DNA of 64,000 bases from Cecembia rubra. GTDB lineage: Bacteria > Bacteroidota > Bacteroidia > Cytophagales > Cyclobacteriaceae. Numbering within the stretch: position 1 is the first letter of the stretch; each line of letters starts with the position of its first letter. Below the pieces are notes generated by a model. The model saw nothing but the letters and a program-made list of their open reading frames with translations, searched no databases and was not told the origin of the DNA. Positions 1-6,603 of this stretch are shown one piece after another. The translations under genes and the position numbers were made by a program. Location: the NCBI RefSeq assembly GCF_003014575.1, contig NZ_PYGF01000007.1, forward strand, positions 124,001-188,000, written 5' to 3'.

Positions 1-277
1 TCCAAGAAGGCGTAAAAACTTCTGCCATTTCTTTGGAGCGAGATAATTGTAGAATTTTGTCTTTATGAACCCTAGGCATTATTACATTGCCTTTTTCTCC
101 TGTGATTAATTCAGGTAATATTTCAGAATTGAATCTGTATGAATCTCCGAAGTGTTCGTAATTGTCTGTCGCCCAAAAAATATTTTTTTGAGTGGTCTGG
201 TCACGAAGTAGTATTCCGAGAATGTCAGGATACTTCTCGATTAACTCATTTTCTAATATGTCGATAACTACTTGCAC
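1..277 (-). CDS. Probable restriction-modification enzyme (DNA methylase-type), N-terminal part
   Basis: An open frame runs off the left edge with about 92 codons visible. The likely start is GTG at 277, just after an in-frame stop at 293-295, and it overlaps the end of the upstream HTH gene by 10 bp. The visible residues include IFWATDNYEHFG and, near the edge, AEVFTPSW. From memory these resemble the N-terminus of Bacteroidota 'restriction endonuclease subunit M' proteins, which are N6-adenine methylase-like. The catalytic motifs would lie outside the window, so the assignment rests on these residues and on the adjacent controller-type HTH. It belongs to cassette C7. Confidence 0.5.
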   Translation of the reverse strand, partial: MQVVIDILENELIEKYPDILGILLRDQTTQKNIFWATDNYEHFGDSYRFNSEILPELITGEKGNVIMPRVHKDKILQLSRSKEMAEVFTPSW

Positions 278-477
278 TTGTATACTTCTTCGTTAGTTTT
301 TAAAAGGTCTTTTACATCAATATTTAGAATGTTCGCTATTTCATAGAGTACTTCAAGTCTTGGTTGTTGTCGATTTTGCACGTAACCGTTTACCATATTG
401 TAGCTTTTGCCTAGCTGTTCGGCTAACCAAGTTTGCTTAATTCCTTTTTCTTCAAGTACTTCTTTAATTCTGTTCAT
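268..477 (-). CDS. XRE/Cro-CI family HTH protein, likely R-M controller (C protein)
   Basis: This 69-residue protein is almost entirely one helix-turn-helix domain, with the pattern KQTWLAEQLGKSYNMVNGYV followed by the fourth and fifth helices (VLYEIANILNIDVKDLL). Its size and fold match controller proteins that time the expression of restriction-modification operons. The stop overlaps the GTG start of the downstream methylase-type gene, so the two are probably translationally coupled. Both lie in cassette C7. The role as a C protein is inferred from the neighbour; the HTH call itself is firm. About 200 nt of leader, including hairpin C, separates its start from the cassette boundary at 682. 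Confidence 0.8.
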   Translation of the reverse strand: MNRIKEVLEEKGIKQTWLAEQLGKSYNMVNGYVQNRQQPRLEVLYEIANILNIDVKDLLKTNEEVYKCK

Positions 478-586
478 TATTGTCTAAAGATGTCAAGTCA
501 CAAATTTAGTTTTTATTTTTTAATATCTCGTTTTTCAAGATAAAAAATGTTTGAATAATTGTCTAGTTGTCCTGTCTGTGCGTTGG

Positions 587-655
587 CAAAAAATGGCTCT
601 TTTGGTTTTTTTAGCGTTGGCTTGAGTGTCGGAAAAAACCAAATGTGCCATTTGC
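587..655. repeat. Hairpin C (CTCTTTTG/CAAATGTG family) in the leader of cassette C7
   Basis: The outer arms AAATGG (591-596) and CCATTT (648-653) and the inner arms GTTTTTT (605-611) and AAAAAAC (633-639) can pair. Between them sit the boxes CTCTTTTG (597-604) and CAAATGTG (640-647). The same two boxes recur in hairpins A and B with different arms, so the boxes are conserved while the arms covary. It lies between the C7 boundary and the HTH gene. The function is unknown. Confidence 0.6.
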
Positions 656-668
656 GGGTCGGCTTTTT

Positions 669-817
669 ACACTGAGCGATAACGGTTTGCAGCTACAAGA
701 AGTTGGCGATTTCGGAGCACAAAACTGTCAACCTACCACTCACTTTATTAGATGCACAAAGTTACAATTTACCACTGAACCGCCAATTTCTTGTAGGTGC
801 TGTTAGTGGCTGCCCTT
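669..817. repeat. Cassette-boundary site S6 (attC-like)
   Basis: This is the boundary between C7 and C6. The left core is ATAACGG (crossover 683/682) and the right core is TGTTAG (801-806), 120 bp apart. The left arm GCAGCTACAAGAAGTTGGCG pairs with the right arm CGCCAATTTCTTGTAGGTGC, with one G.T wobble and a small bulge. The loop contains GGAGCACAAAACTGTC and a second, weaker copy beginning GATGCACAAAG. S6 is the most diverged member in its left core (AACGGTTT where the other sites have AACGTTTT). Confidence 0.72.
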
Positions 818-847
818 CTTTTTTCTGTGTCGTGTCATTAAGGATTG

Positions 848-982
848 GTCTGTCGTGTGTGCGGTGGCTTGCACTCTCTTTTGCTTTTGCTCTTCCATCA
901 AAAAAATAAAAATGAGCAAAAGCAAATGTGAGTGCAACTGGGTTGGCATTAATAGCAGGGTCTGTCGGGTGTGCAGTAGGTT
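848..982. repeat. Hairpin A flanked by 23-bp imperfect direct repeats
   Basis: The outer arms TTGCACT (869-875) and AGTGCAA (931-937) and the inner arms CTTTTGCTC (884-892) and GAGCAAAAG (914-922) enclose the boxes CTCTTTTG (876-883) and CAAATGTG (923-930). The hairpin is flanked by direct repeats at 848-870 and 960-982 that agree at about 19 of 23 positions. It sits in the 3' part of cassette C6, between the last gene and site S6. No credible gene was seen in 818-1104. A further small hairpin, built on CACTCG and CGAGTG, lies near 1070-1092. Confidence 0.6.
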
Positions 983-1104
983 GTCTCCAGAAGCTAATGA
1001 ACCCCTATCTCATTTCCTGCTTGCAAAGGAGGTGGATATTTATCAAGTCCGAAACTTTAGTCATATTACTCACTCGGTACAGCCGAGCGAGTGGGGGAAG
1101 ATTC

Positions 1105-1665
1105 TTAATCCTTAAAGTGACCTCTAGCAAATTGATATGATCGGAAAATTATTTTTTTTATTACTAATACCTCTTCTTCATTTCTTGGTGCATAAACCAT
1201 GATAAAATTTAATGGCAAATAACCCCTTTTAGCAATTGGATGCAACTCTCCCCAACCTTTTTCAATCACATATTTTGCATCATTTAACGGTAAACCAAGA
1301 TGTATACTGCCATCAGGCACTGGATGAAAATGAGCAAATTCATTTTCAATCATAAAAGCATTACAATGGTTACACATTTTATCTTCTGACAGACACATCG
1401 CCTGTGCACCAGGTACCGATATCTTGCTATTTGCTTGTGCTATGTCCGGTAGAGAAAATGCCCAATTCATAAGCTCGTTCACAAGTTTTCTATCAGTCGG
1501 TTGTTGGTCTAATTGCATATGTGGGTTGCTCGGTGTCGTAATTGGTTTGATTCCGATTCTTAAAGGAAGCTCAAATTCTAAGTTTAAAGGCATTTTATCA
1601 GATTGTTTAGAGGTTTGACTCATTGTTATAATTAGTGTTATTAAAAGCACACAAAAGACTTTCAT
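1105..1665 (-). CDS. Exported luciferase-domain (DUF5519-like) protein
   Basis: This 186-residue protein begins with a hydrophobic N-terminus typical of a signal peptide or anchor (MKVFCVLLITLIITMS). The C-terminal half carries EFAHFHPVPDGSIHLGLP, GWGELHPIAKRG and FIMVYAPRNEEE. This spacing of His/Pro motifs fits the small 'luciferase' domain family (DUF5519), known mostly from sequence. A CNHC pair lies just upstream of it. It is the last gene of the six-gene cassette C6, 17 bp after the dioxygenase-family gene, so it is probably co-transcribed. The reaction is unknown and no light-emitting function is implied. Confidence 0.6.
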   Translation of the reverse strand: MKVFCVLLITLIITMSQTSKQSDKMPLNLEFELPLRIGIKPITTPSNPHMQLDQQPTDRKLVNELMNWAFSLPDIAQANSKISVPGAQAMCLSEDKMCNHCNAFMIENEFAHFHPVPDGSIHLGLPLNDAKYVIEKGWGELHPIAKRGYLPLNFIMVYAPRNEEEVLVIKKIIFRSYQFARGHFKD

Positions 1666-1682
1666 AAGTTGTAAGAAAATAT

Positions 1683-2573
1683 TTATCCTATACGAAATCC
1701 CCTGTTGCTAAATGCGGGTAATAGTTCTTCAAATGTGTGTTCAATGTTTTCGTTTTCATCCATCAGGGCTAAACTGTATATCAAAGGCACATAATGGTCG
1801 GGGGTGGGTGCTGCCATTAATCCTAATTTTTGCTTTTCGTAATTCACTATGCTTTGAACGTCCCGTTTGTCCAACTGTTGTTTTATCCATTTGTCAAATT
1901 CTATATCCCATCCATAGGGTGTCATATTACCATTAAAAAAACGCTTACCTGCTTCTTTTATATTATGCACTACTGCTCCGCTTCCGATTACTAAAACTCC
2001 TTTATCCCTAAGTGGCTTGAGTTGTTTTGCTAAATCAAAATGGTATTGTGCAGATTGGTAGTAATCAATGCTCATTTCAAACACAGGCACATCGGCTTTT
2101 GGGAACATGTGTTTAAGCATGGGCCATGCTCCGTGGTCTAATCCCCACTCGGTTGTTTCTTTAACTTTCGGAATAAGTTTGGTTACTTCTTTTGCCGTTT
2201 CGGGCGAACCTGGGGCAGGATATTTTTGGGTATAATATTCGGGCGGAAAACCGTAATAATCATAAATGGTTTCGGGTGCGGTGCTCACATTTACAAGCGT
2301 TCCTTTGGTGCACCAATGGGCTGACACGACTAAGACGGCTTTTATCTCGTGCTCTTTCCTGATTTTTTCTCCTACTTGTGTCAAACTTGTTAAAAATGGA
2401 TTTGCATTCAACCCAAGCGGTATGTCCATCGGGTTACCATGTGAAGTAAAAAGCACAGGCATTTTTTTTGTCGCAGGTAATGAATCAGTGATTTTAGAAA
2501 ATGCTTGTAGTTTCATGGTTTGAGCGGCTAATGGGGCTAACGCTAAAAGTTTTAAAAAATCTTTTCGCTGCAT
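1683..2573 (-). CDS. DODA-type extradiol dioxygenase family protein (YgiD-like)
   Basis: The 296-residue protein carries family landmarks: PVLFTSHGNPMD near residue 40, AVLVVSAHW near 80, LDHGAWPMLKHMFP near 150, and VLVIGSGAVVHN near 190. Their His residues are the expected metal ligands of class III extradiol (LigB/DODA) enzymes, which open catecholic rings. The N-terminus (MQRKDFLKLLALAPLAAQ) looks like a signal sequence, so the enzyme is probably exported, which is common in Bacteroidota homologues. An upstream extension of the frame to 2630 overlaps doxX and is rejected; ATG at 2573 sits 4 bp after the doxX stop. The substrate is unknown. Confidence 0.82.
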   Translation of the reverse strand: MQRKDFLKLLALAPLAAQTMKLQAFSKITDSLPATKKMPVLFTSHGNPMDIPLGLNANPFLTSLTQVGEKIRKEHEIKAVLVVSAHWCTKGTLVNVSTAPETIYDYYGFPPEYYTQKYPAPGSPETAKEVTKLIPKVKETTEWGLDHGAWPMLKHMFPKADVPVFEMSIDYYQSAQYHFDLAKQLKPLRDKGVLVIGSGAVVHNIKEAGKRFFNGNMTPYGWDIEFDKWIKQQLDKRDVQSIVNYEKQKLGLMAAPTPDHYVPLIYSLALMDENENIEHTFEELLPAFSNRGFRIG

Positions 2574-2577
2574 GAAA

Positions 2578-2961
2578 TTATTTTTTTGTGAATGAAGCGA
2601 GCATTTCAGGATTACGCAAATAGTTGGCAACCCATACCAATAACAGCATTATTGCTTGTGGAATGAACATTTCTCCGTGCTCCATGTGTGTAGTTATTGC
2701 ACCACCGAGATGAGCAGAGAGCAAGAGAACTCCCAAAGAGGATGTTCGGGGAATCAGAAACAAAATTGCTGCGATGAGTTCGCCCATTCCTATTAGCATA
2801 AGTTTACCGTCCAAACCCCATTTAACAAAGTTCTTGGCAATTTCTGCGTCTGCACCTGCCATTAGTTTCATGGTTGCACTCATAATGAATAATGCGGACA
2901 TGATCCCGACAAATATCCAGTTTATGACTTTTCTTTTTTTTGACATTGTTTTTGTTTCCAT
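2578..2961 (-). CDS. DoxX-like integral membrane protein
   Basis: The protein has 127 residues and four predicted membrane helices: VINWIFVGIMSALFIMSA, GKLMLIGMGELIAAILFL, LGVLLLSAHLGGAITTH and FIPQAIMLLLVWVANYL. This layout is that of the DoxX/DoxD-like family, whose members are linked to redox and thiol stress, although many have no known role. The gene is fourth in cassette C6 and is followed at 4 bp by the dioxygenase gene, implying a shared transcript. The METKTM N-terminus offers a second possible start at codon 6 (2946). Confidence 0.75.
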   Translation of the reverse strand: METKTMSKKRKVINWIFVGIMSALFIMSATMKLMAGADAEIAKNFVKWGLDGKLMLIGMGELIAAILFLIPRTSSLGVLLLSAHLGGAITTHMEHGEMFIPQAIMLLLVWVANYLRNPEMLASFTKK

Positions 2962-2989
2962 AATTGTTTTGTTTAGATATTAATTGATT

Positions 2990-3445
2990 TTAAAAAGGTA
3001 AATAATAAAAAACCGTAGCTGCAATTATGCCTGCCACTATTCCTGTGTTTATCATCTGCCACGCTTTTGCACGGTCTTTTTTTCTGAATTCGGCTTGTTG
3101 TATGGTATCGCTTTTTCCGAGATTGCCGAAATTAAAAATACCCTTTATTCCAAATGCAACGCAGAAACGGAAATACCACTGCTGAAAACTAACTGCGAAA
3201 GATGTAACTGGAACAAACAGTGTTAATCTCCACAGTCGGTTTTCAGGCAGCAGCAATAAGACCACTATGAGAATAATCGTAACTGCCAGCGATGACAAGG
3301 CAGCAATTTTTCGTCTTTTCATTTCGTCTTTTCCGATGTTGCAAACTCCGGGGATGTAATGATTATTCGTTTCATCGTTAGGATTGATGTTACTCCCAAA
3401 CTCTGTCATAGAAAGAATTTGAGGATTTAGTGCAATTGTTTTCAT
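2990..3445 (-). CDS. Conserved membrane protein with PGVCNIG motif
   Basis: The 151 residues hold a polar N-terminus containing NHYIPGVCNIGKDEMKRRK, then two or three membrane helices (ALSSLAVTIILIVVLLLLP, LTLFVPVTSFAVSF, and a C-terminal GIVAGIIAATVFYYLPF). The Cys-containing PGVCNIG segment just before the first helix is a recognisable conserved feature of a family without a known function. It lies between the SnoaL-like gene (8 bp upstream) and doxX in cassette C6, so it is probably part of the same operon. No enzymatic motif was seen. Confidence 0.6.
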   Translation of the reverse strand: MKTIALNPQILSMTEFGSNINPNDETNNHYIPGVCNIGKDEMKRRKIAALSSLAVTIILIVVLLLLPENRLWRLTLFVPVTSFAVSFQQWYFRFCVAFGIKGIFNFGNLGKSDTIQQAEFRKKDRAKAWQMINTGIVAGIIAATVFYYLPF

Positions 3446-3453
3446 AGTTCTTT

Positions 3454-3822
3454 TTATTTAGGTGAATTGTAATAAAACCGTTCGTGAATTATTTTTCCAT
3501 CCTTCCATCTTTGAACTGCAACTTGTTCCATTTTTGAACGGTTTCCGCCTTTGTAGGTCATATCAAATGACCATTCCACCATTGTAGTATTGTCGCCAAT
3601 TGCAACTGCTTTTACTTCGGCTCCATGAAACTGTTCAATTGATGCCATCATCTGTTCCTGTGCTTTTTTCTCGCGTTCTCGGTTAGCTGTTTTTCCCTCG
3701 CAGATAGGGTTTGCGTTTTCCTGCATTACCACATCATCATGGTAGTATTTTTCAAATGCTTCCATGTTCTGACCGCTCATTATCATGCGGTTCATTTCTT
3801 CTACTGTTTCTTTAAGGTTCAT
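3454..3822 (-). CDS. SnoaL-like / NTF2-superfamily protein
   Basis: This 122-residue protein has the pattern of a cone-shaped alpha+beta NTF2-like fold: an N-terminal helix (VEEMNRMIMSGQNMEAFEKY), a YYHDDVVMQE strand, and a C-terminal strand pair with TMVEWSFDMTYKGG and VQRWKDGKIIHERFYY. Members bind small molecules and include isomerases and cyclases, but many are uncharacterised. No signal peptide is seen, so it is probably cytoplasmic. It is the second gene of cassette C6, directly after the ArsR regulator, and a candidate -7 element lies 44 bp upstream of its start. Confidence 0.72.
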   Translation of the reverse strand: MNLKETVEEMNRMIMSGQNMEAFEKYYHDDVVMQENANPICEGKTANREREKKAQEQMMASIEQFHGAEVKAVAIGDNTTMVEWSFDMTYKGGNRSKMEQVAVQRWKDGKIIHERFYYNSPK

Positions 3823-3865
3823 AACAATGTTGATTTTTTAGGTTAGTATTTCATTTATTTGAGTG

Positions 3866-3873
3866 CAAATATA
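3866..3873 (-). promoter_or_regulatory. Candidate Bacteroidota -7 element upstream of the SnoaL-like gene
   Basis: On the minus strand this reads TATATTTG, a perfect match to the Bacteroidota consensus TAnnTTTG, about 44 bp before the start at 3822. The AT-rich partial palindrome CAATATATCAAT just upstream could be the site of the neighbouring ArsR protein. No clear -33 TTG was found at the usual spacing. Confidence 0.35.
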
Positions 3874-3913
3874 ATTGATATATTGAAATGTGTCTATATT
3901 ATTATTAAAAAAA

Positions 3914-4180
3914 TTATTTAACCAATTCCATTTTAAGTGTTTCAAAGTATTTTTCCAGCATTTTCTTGTTAACTGATAATAAGGAATGCTGTCCGTCTTT
4001 TTTAACACTGACTAACTCACAATCGTAAAGTATTTTAAGGTGGTGTGAAATGGTGGGTTGGGATAGGGTAAAATGGTCTTCCAGTTCACCGCAGCTTATT
4101 TCACCATTAGCCATAAGGATTTTTAATATTTTGTAGCGAGTGCCGTCAGCTAATGCTTTTGAAATTTTGAGGAGGTTCAT
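3914..4180 (-). CDS. ArsR-family winged-helix regulator
   Basis: The 88 residues form one winged HTH: ALADGTRYKILKILMANG, ISCGELEDHFTLSQPTISHH (recognition helix), LKILYDCELVSVKKDGQHSL (wing). Cys residues at CGEL and DCEL are not in the classical ELCVCDL metal-binding position, so metal sensing is uncertain. It is the first gene of cassette C6 and probably controls itself and the following SnoaL, membrane, DoxX and dioxygenase genes. A perfect -7 element lies 17 bp upstream. Carrying its own regulator and promoter would let the cassette work independently of its place in the array. Confidence 0.87.
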   Translation of the reverse strand: MNLLKISKALADGTRYKILKILMANGEISCGELEDHFTLSQPTISHHLKILYDCELVSVKKDGQHSLLSVNKKMLEKYFETLKMELVK

Positions 4181-4196
4181 CGTTTATATTTTTTGA

Positions 4197-4204
4197 CAAA
4201 GATA
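4197..4204 (-). promoter_or_regulatory. Candidate -7 promoter element for the C6 operon
   Basis: The minus strand reads TATCTTTG, matching TAnnTTTG exactly, 17 bp upstream of the arsR-type start at 4180. A -33 TTG at the usual spacing was not found. It lies inside cassette C6, which fits an internal promoter. Confidence 0.38.
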
Positions 4205-4221
4205 AGTTTTAAAGCACTAAG

Positions 4222-4410
4222 TTGTCTATGGAGAACGGATTTTGTGCGTTTGGGCAAAAGCAAATGTGGTGCATACCAAAATAAAAAATAAAAAAGAATG
4301 CACCTCTTTTGCTTTTGCAGAAGGGATAGCCAAACGGCTTTGCCGAAATTTGTCCTGCTTTTTTGTCTGTCTGCCTGTCAAGTTACTGCGTCATTGTCTA
4401 CGGAGAACGG
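4222..4410. repeat. Hairpin B (box order reversed) flanked by 17-bp direct repeats
   Basis: The outer arms GCAAAAG (4254-4260) and CTTTTGC (4312-4318) and the inner arms GTGCAT (4269-4274) and ATGCAC (4298-4303) enclose CAAATGTG (4261-4268) and CTCTTTTG (4304-4311). Compared with hairpin A the box order is swapped and the inner and outer stems have changed places, as in a circular permutation. Direct repeats TTGTCTAYGGAGAACGG flank it at 4222-4238 and 4394-4410 (16 of 17 identical). It lies in the leader of cassette C6. Confidence 0.6.
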
Positions 4411-4418
4411 TCGTTTTT

Positions 4419-4568
4419 TAGGGTTGCCACTAACGTTTTGCGTGTATGAGAAGTAGCGGATTAAAAAGCACTTCACTTTCAGTTTGGCACTGATTTTTCT
4501 TAGAAGCACTTACCTTTGATTTATCACTAAACCCGCTATTTCTTATACACGCTGTTAGCGGTTCGGGC
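4419..4568. repeat. Cassette-boundary site S5 (attC-like)
   Basis: This is the boundary between C6 and C5. The left core is CTAACGTTTT with the crossover at 4434/4433, and the right core is TGTTAG, 121 bp apart. The left arm GCGTGTATGAGAAGTAGCGG pairs with the right arm CCGCTATTTCTTATACACGC, with G.T wobbles on the top strand at two positions. The loop has two imperfect direct copies starting AAGCACTT. The C5 gene ending at 4569 abuts the site. Confidence 0.77.
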
Positions 4569-4787
4569 TTATTTTTTTCCGAGTATTCCGCCCAACTTGT
4601 CAGTCAAGCCACCCAATGGGTTTGATGATTTTGCGGAACTATTATCACCCAATAGACTGTCTATCTGACTGCCTACTCCGGCAGGTAATTTGCTTTTGAG
4701 TTGAGATACGACAACATCCACAGCTATTTTAGCCACAGATTCTGACATTCCGGTTTTGGATGCCACCATTTTGATGATTTCGTTCAT
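4569..4787 (-). CDS. Small unknown protein (DUF2267/DUF2780-like composition)
   Basis: This is a 72-residue protein with an amphipathic helical first half (MNEIIKMVASKTGMSESVAK, then AVDVVVSQLKSKLPAGV) and a Gly/Ser-rich tail (GGLTDKLGGILGKK). The pattern 'helix - LPAGVGSQIDSLLG - Gly tail' recalls small DUF2267/DUF2780-type proteins, but the match is not certain and no function is claimed. It is the last gene of cassette C5, 47 bp after dodecin, and its stop codon touches site S5. Confidence 0.5.
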   Translation of the reverse strand: MNEIIKMVASKTGMSESVAKIAVDVVVSQLKSKLPAGVGSQIDSLLGDNSSAKSSNPLGGLTDKLGGILGKK

Positions 4788-4834
4788 AGTAATACTTGTT
4801 TTAATTGTTAATTAAATTGTTTAAGAGTGATGAT

Positions 4835-5038
4835 TTATCTTTTTACCTCAAAAGTGATTTTGACATTTGTGCGATATTCCACAATTTTTCCGTCATTAAC
4901 CACTGCACTTTGTTCTTGCACGTAAAGAGAAGCAATGTTTTTAATACTTTTTGACGCTTCTTTTACCGCATTGTTTGCGGCATCTTCCCAACCCACTTTT
5001 GAGTTGGCAAGAATTTCTACTACTTTTAATACTGCCAT
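4835..5038 (-). CDS. Dodecin (flavin-binding storage protein)
   Basis: The 67 residues match the dodecin family in length and pattern: VLKVVEILANSKVGWEDAAN, NAVKEASKSIKNI, then VVNDGKIVEYRTNVKITFEV. Dodecins form hollow dodecamers that bind flavins (riboflavin, FMN) and buffer free flavin in the cytoplasm. The Trp after 'SKVG' is at the position that stacks against the isoalloxazine ring in known dodecins. It is the third of four genes in cassette C5. Dodecin is normally a standalone housekeeping gene, so its presence in a cassette is unusual. Confidence 0.9.
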   Translation of the reverse strand: MAVLKVVEILANSKVGWEDAANNAVKEASKSIKNIASLYVQEQSAVVNDGKIVEYRTNVKITFEVKR

Positions 5039-5067
5039 AATTTTGTTTTTTTAAATGTTTGTAAGTT

Positions 5068-5847
5068 TTATTGTTGGTTGGTATTTTCTAACACATCTTC
5101 AACTTCCTTTAATTCGTTTGTAGAATTTACTCCTTGTTCTTTAGCTGCTTTGTTTTCGCAAAACTTACAGAGTTCGCTGATATTTTTCAGTTCTCTTGCT
5201 TTGGCAACACTTCCCTCAAAAATTTCGGTTGTCGCATCCTTATTTATTGAATGGCAGTTGTCGTAGAGATGATATTTGGTCCCGGATTTTGTCCAGTAAA
5301 CCAAATTGTTACCCGTTAATTCTTCAACTCTTGCCGTTTGCTCGGTATATTGTTCAACAGAGGGTGGATTGAAATCTACCCCTGTAATACCCGCTATTAT
5401 TAAAGCCACCCCGGCAATGCCACCTAAAATTCCTTTTTGTTTGGCATCTAAATTTTTATTTGTCAGTATAAAAATGATGAGTGGCAAAAAGGCAATGATG
5501 GCTACCACCAGCCCTAACTGACTTTGCATAAAAAACATTAATTTGTTTTTCTCTGAAGGAGGATCCAAGCGATTTGATTTTTTCCAGAGAATAGAACCTG
5601 TAACAGCCAATGCCAAATCTATCACTATCAAAATGATAATCCACGTCATATTAACGGGTTGCTTGAACAGCATAGAAATGGCCACAATTTGTGCACCAAT
5701 AGCGAGCAACCACAGAATAGCTGCAATTACACGAAACCGTGTGGCTTTACCTTTGCTTTCCGCAGTAGGGACGAATGTGCTTGTTACCTGGGTAGAAGGA
5801 GGAATGTCTCCTCCTACCTTGGTAATTTTTTTCTTTTCCATTTTCAA
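5068..5847 (-). CDS. Multi-pass membrane protein with C-terminal Cys/His cluster
   Basis: The 259-residue protein has a polar N-terminus (about 1-38), four membrane helices (about 40-60, 68-88, 108-130, 138-157) and a soluble C-terminus. The latter holds YWTKSGTKYHLYDNCHSINK and ISELCKFCEN, giving a possible His/Cys metal-binding set (H, C, H, C, C) similar to small zinc-ribbon tails. No enzyme family was recognised. The gene lies between the HhH protein (11 bp upstream) and dodecin in cassette C5. The N-terminus MKMEKKK offers two close starts. Confidence 0.55.
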   Translation of the reverse strand: MKMEKKKITKVGGDIPPSTQVTSTFVPTAESKGKATRFRVIAAILWLLAIGAQIVAISMLFKQPVNMTWIIILIVIDLALAVTGSILWKKSNRLDPPSEKNKLMFFMQSQLGLVVAIIAFLPLIIFILTNKNLDAKQKGILGGIAGVALIIAGITGVDFNPPSVEQYTEQTARVEELTGNNLVYWTKSGTKYHLYDNCHSINKDATTEIFEGSVAKARELKNISELCKFCENKAAKEQGVNSTNELKEVEDVLENTNQQ

Positions 5848-5858
5848 AAAGGATTAAT

Positions 5859-6269
5859 TTAATATTCTAATTCTCTGGGAAGTGACTTTGCTTCGGCTAT
5901 CCATTTTTCCACTTCTTTTAAAGAGGGAGTTCTGCGGGTTAATTTTTTCGCTTCGTTTACTTCTTCCATTTTAGCAGTAAGGTTTTCTGCATTTCTTTGT
6001 GCAAGTTCCGGCACAGTATCAACGCCAGCTGCTTCCAGCAGTTCTGCAAATTCCTGTCCTACACCGCTTATCCTGAAAAGGTCAGCCATATTTGCAAATT
6101 TGAGGATTTGCTTTTCAGAAATTCCCGTAGCATCAGCCAGTTCCTTTCTTTGTTTTTTACTTTTTGTGCCGGCTAATAGTTTGTCGGTGTTTGTAATGCC
6201 GGCATTACGGAGTTTTTCGCCTAAAGCCGGTCCAATTCCTTCGATTTCTTCAATTTTGTAGTTTGCCAT
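5859..6269 (-). CDS. DUF4332-type helix-hairpin-helix protein
   Basis: This 136-residue protein has two helix-hairpin-helix units: IEEIEGIGPALGEKLRNAGI (residues 6-25) and MADLFRISGVGQEFAELLEA (about 61-80), each followed by a 'T...LL/ELA' helix. This is the DUF4332 architecture, related to non-specific DNA-binding HhH domains. DNA or nucleic-acid binding is likely; the biological role is not known. It is the first gene of cassette C5, about 168 bp after the boundary at 6437. No promoter motif was identified in that leader. Confidence 0.8.
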   Translation of the reverse strand: MANYKIEEIEGIGPALGEKLRNAGITNTDKLLAGTKSKKQRKELADATGISEKQILKFANMADLFRISGVGQEFAELLEAAGVDTVPELAQRNAENLTAKMEEVNEAKKLTRRTPSLKEVEKWIAEAKSLPRELEY

Positions 6270-6423
6270 TTCTTTGTTTTTTAGTTAAAATAAATCCTAC
6301 TCATCTGGCTTTTCGGTTTCGCCCCGTTTTTTGAAATGGTTACTGGCCTCCATTTTTCTACTCAGCTAATATAGAAAAAATATTTTGCTGTCTTTCTCTA
6401 TATAGTCGGGTTGGTTTCATCCT

Positions 6424-6572
6424 AGCCTGACCGCTAACGTTTTCGGGCTTTGCGTTCGGGCGGGTTTCGGAGCACAAAACTGTCTGCCAGCACTGAACTT
6501 GAATAGAAGCACAAAACTCCAAGTTTGCACGTCACCCCGCCTGACGCAAAACCCGTGTTAGCGGTTCGGGCT
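6424..6572. repeat. Cassette-boundary site S4 (attC-like)
   Basis: This is the boundary between C5 and C4, crossover 6438/6437, with 120 bp between cores. The left arm CGGGCTTTGCGTTCGGGCGG pairs with the right arm CCGCCTGACGCAAAACCCG. S4 and S1 have nearly identical arms but different loops. The loop carries GGAGCACAAAACT and a second copy GAAGCACAAAACT. Confidence 0.78.
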
Positions 6573-6603
6573 TCTTTGTTCTCCGTATATTTAATTGTCA
6601 AAA

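Noticed and set aside
703..1140. Several plus-strand open frames of 68-86 codons
   Set aside because: They read through site S6, hairpin A and its direct repeats; composition is Cys/Ser-rich and no start or family is credible.
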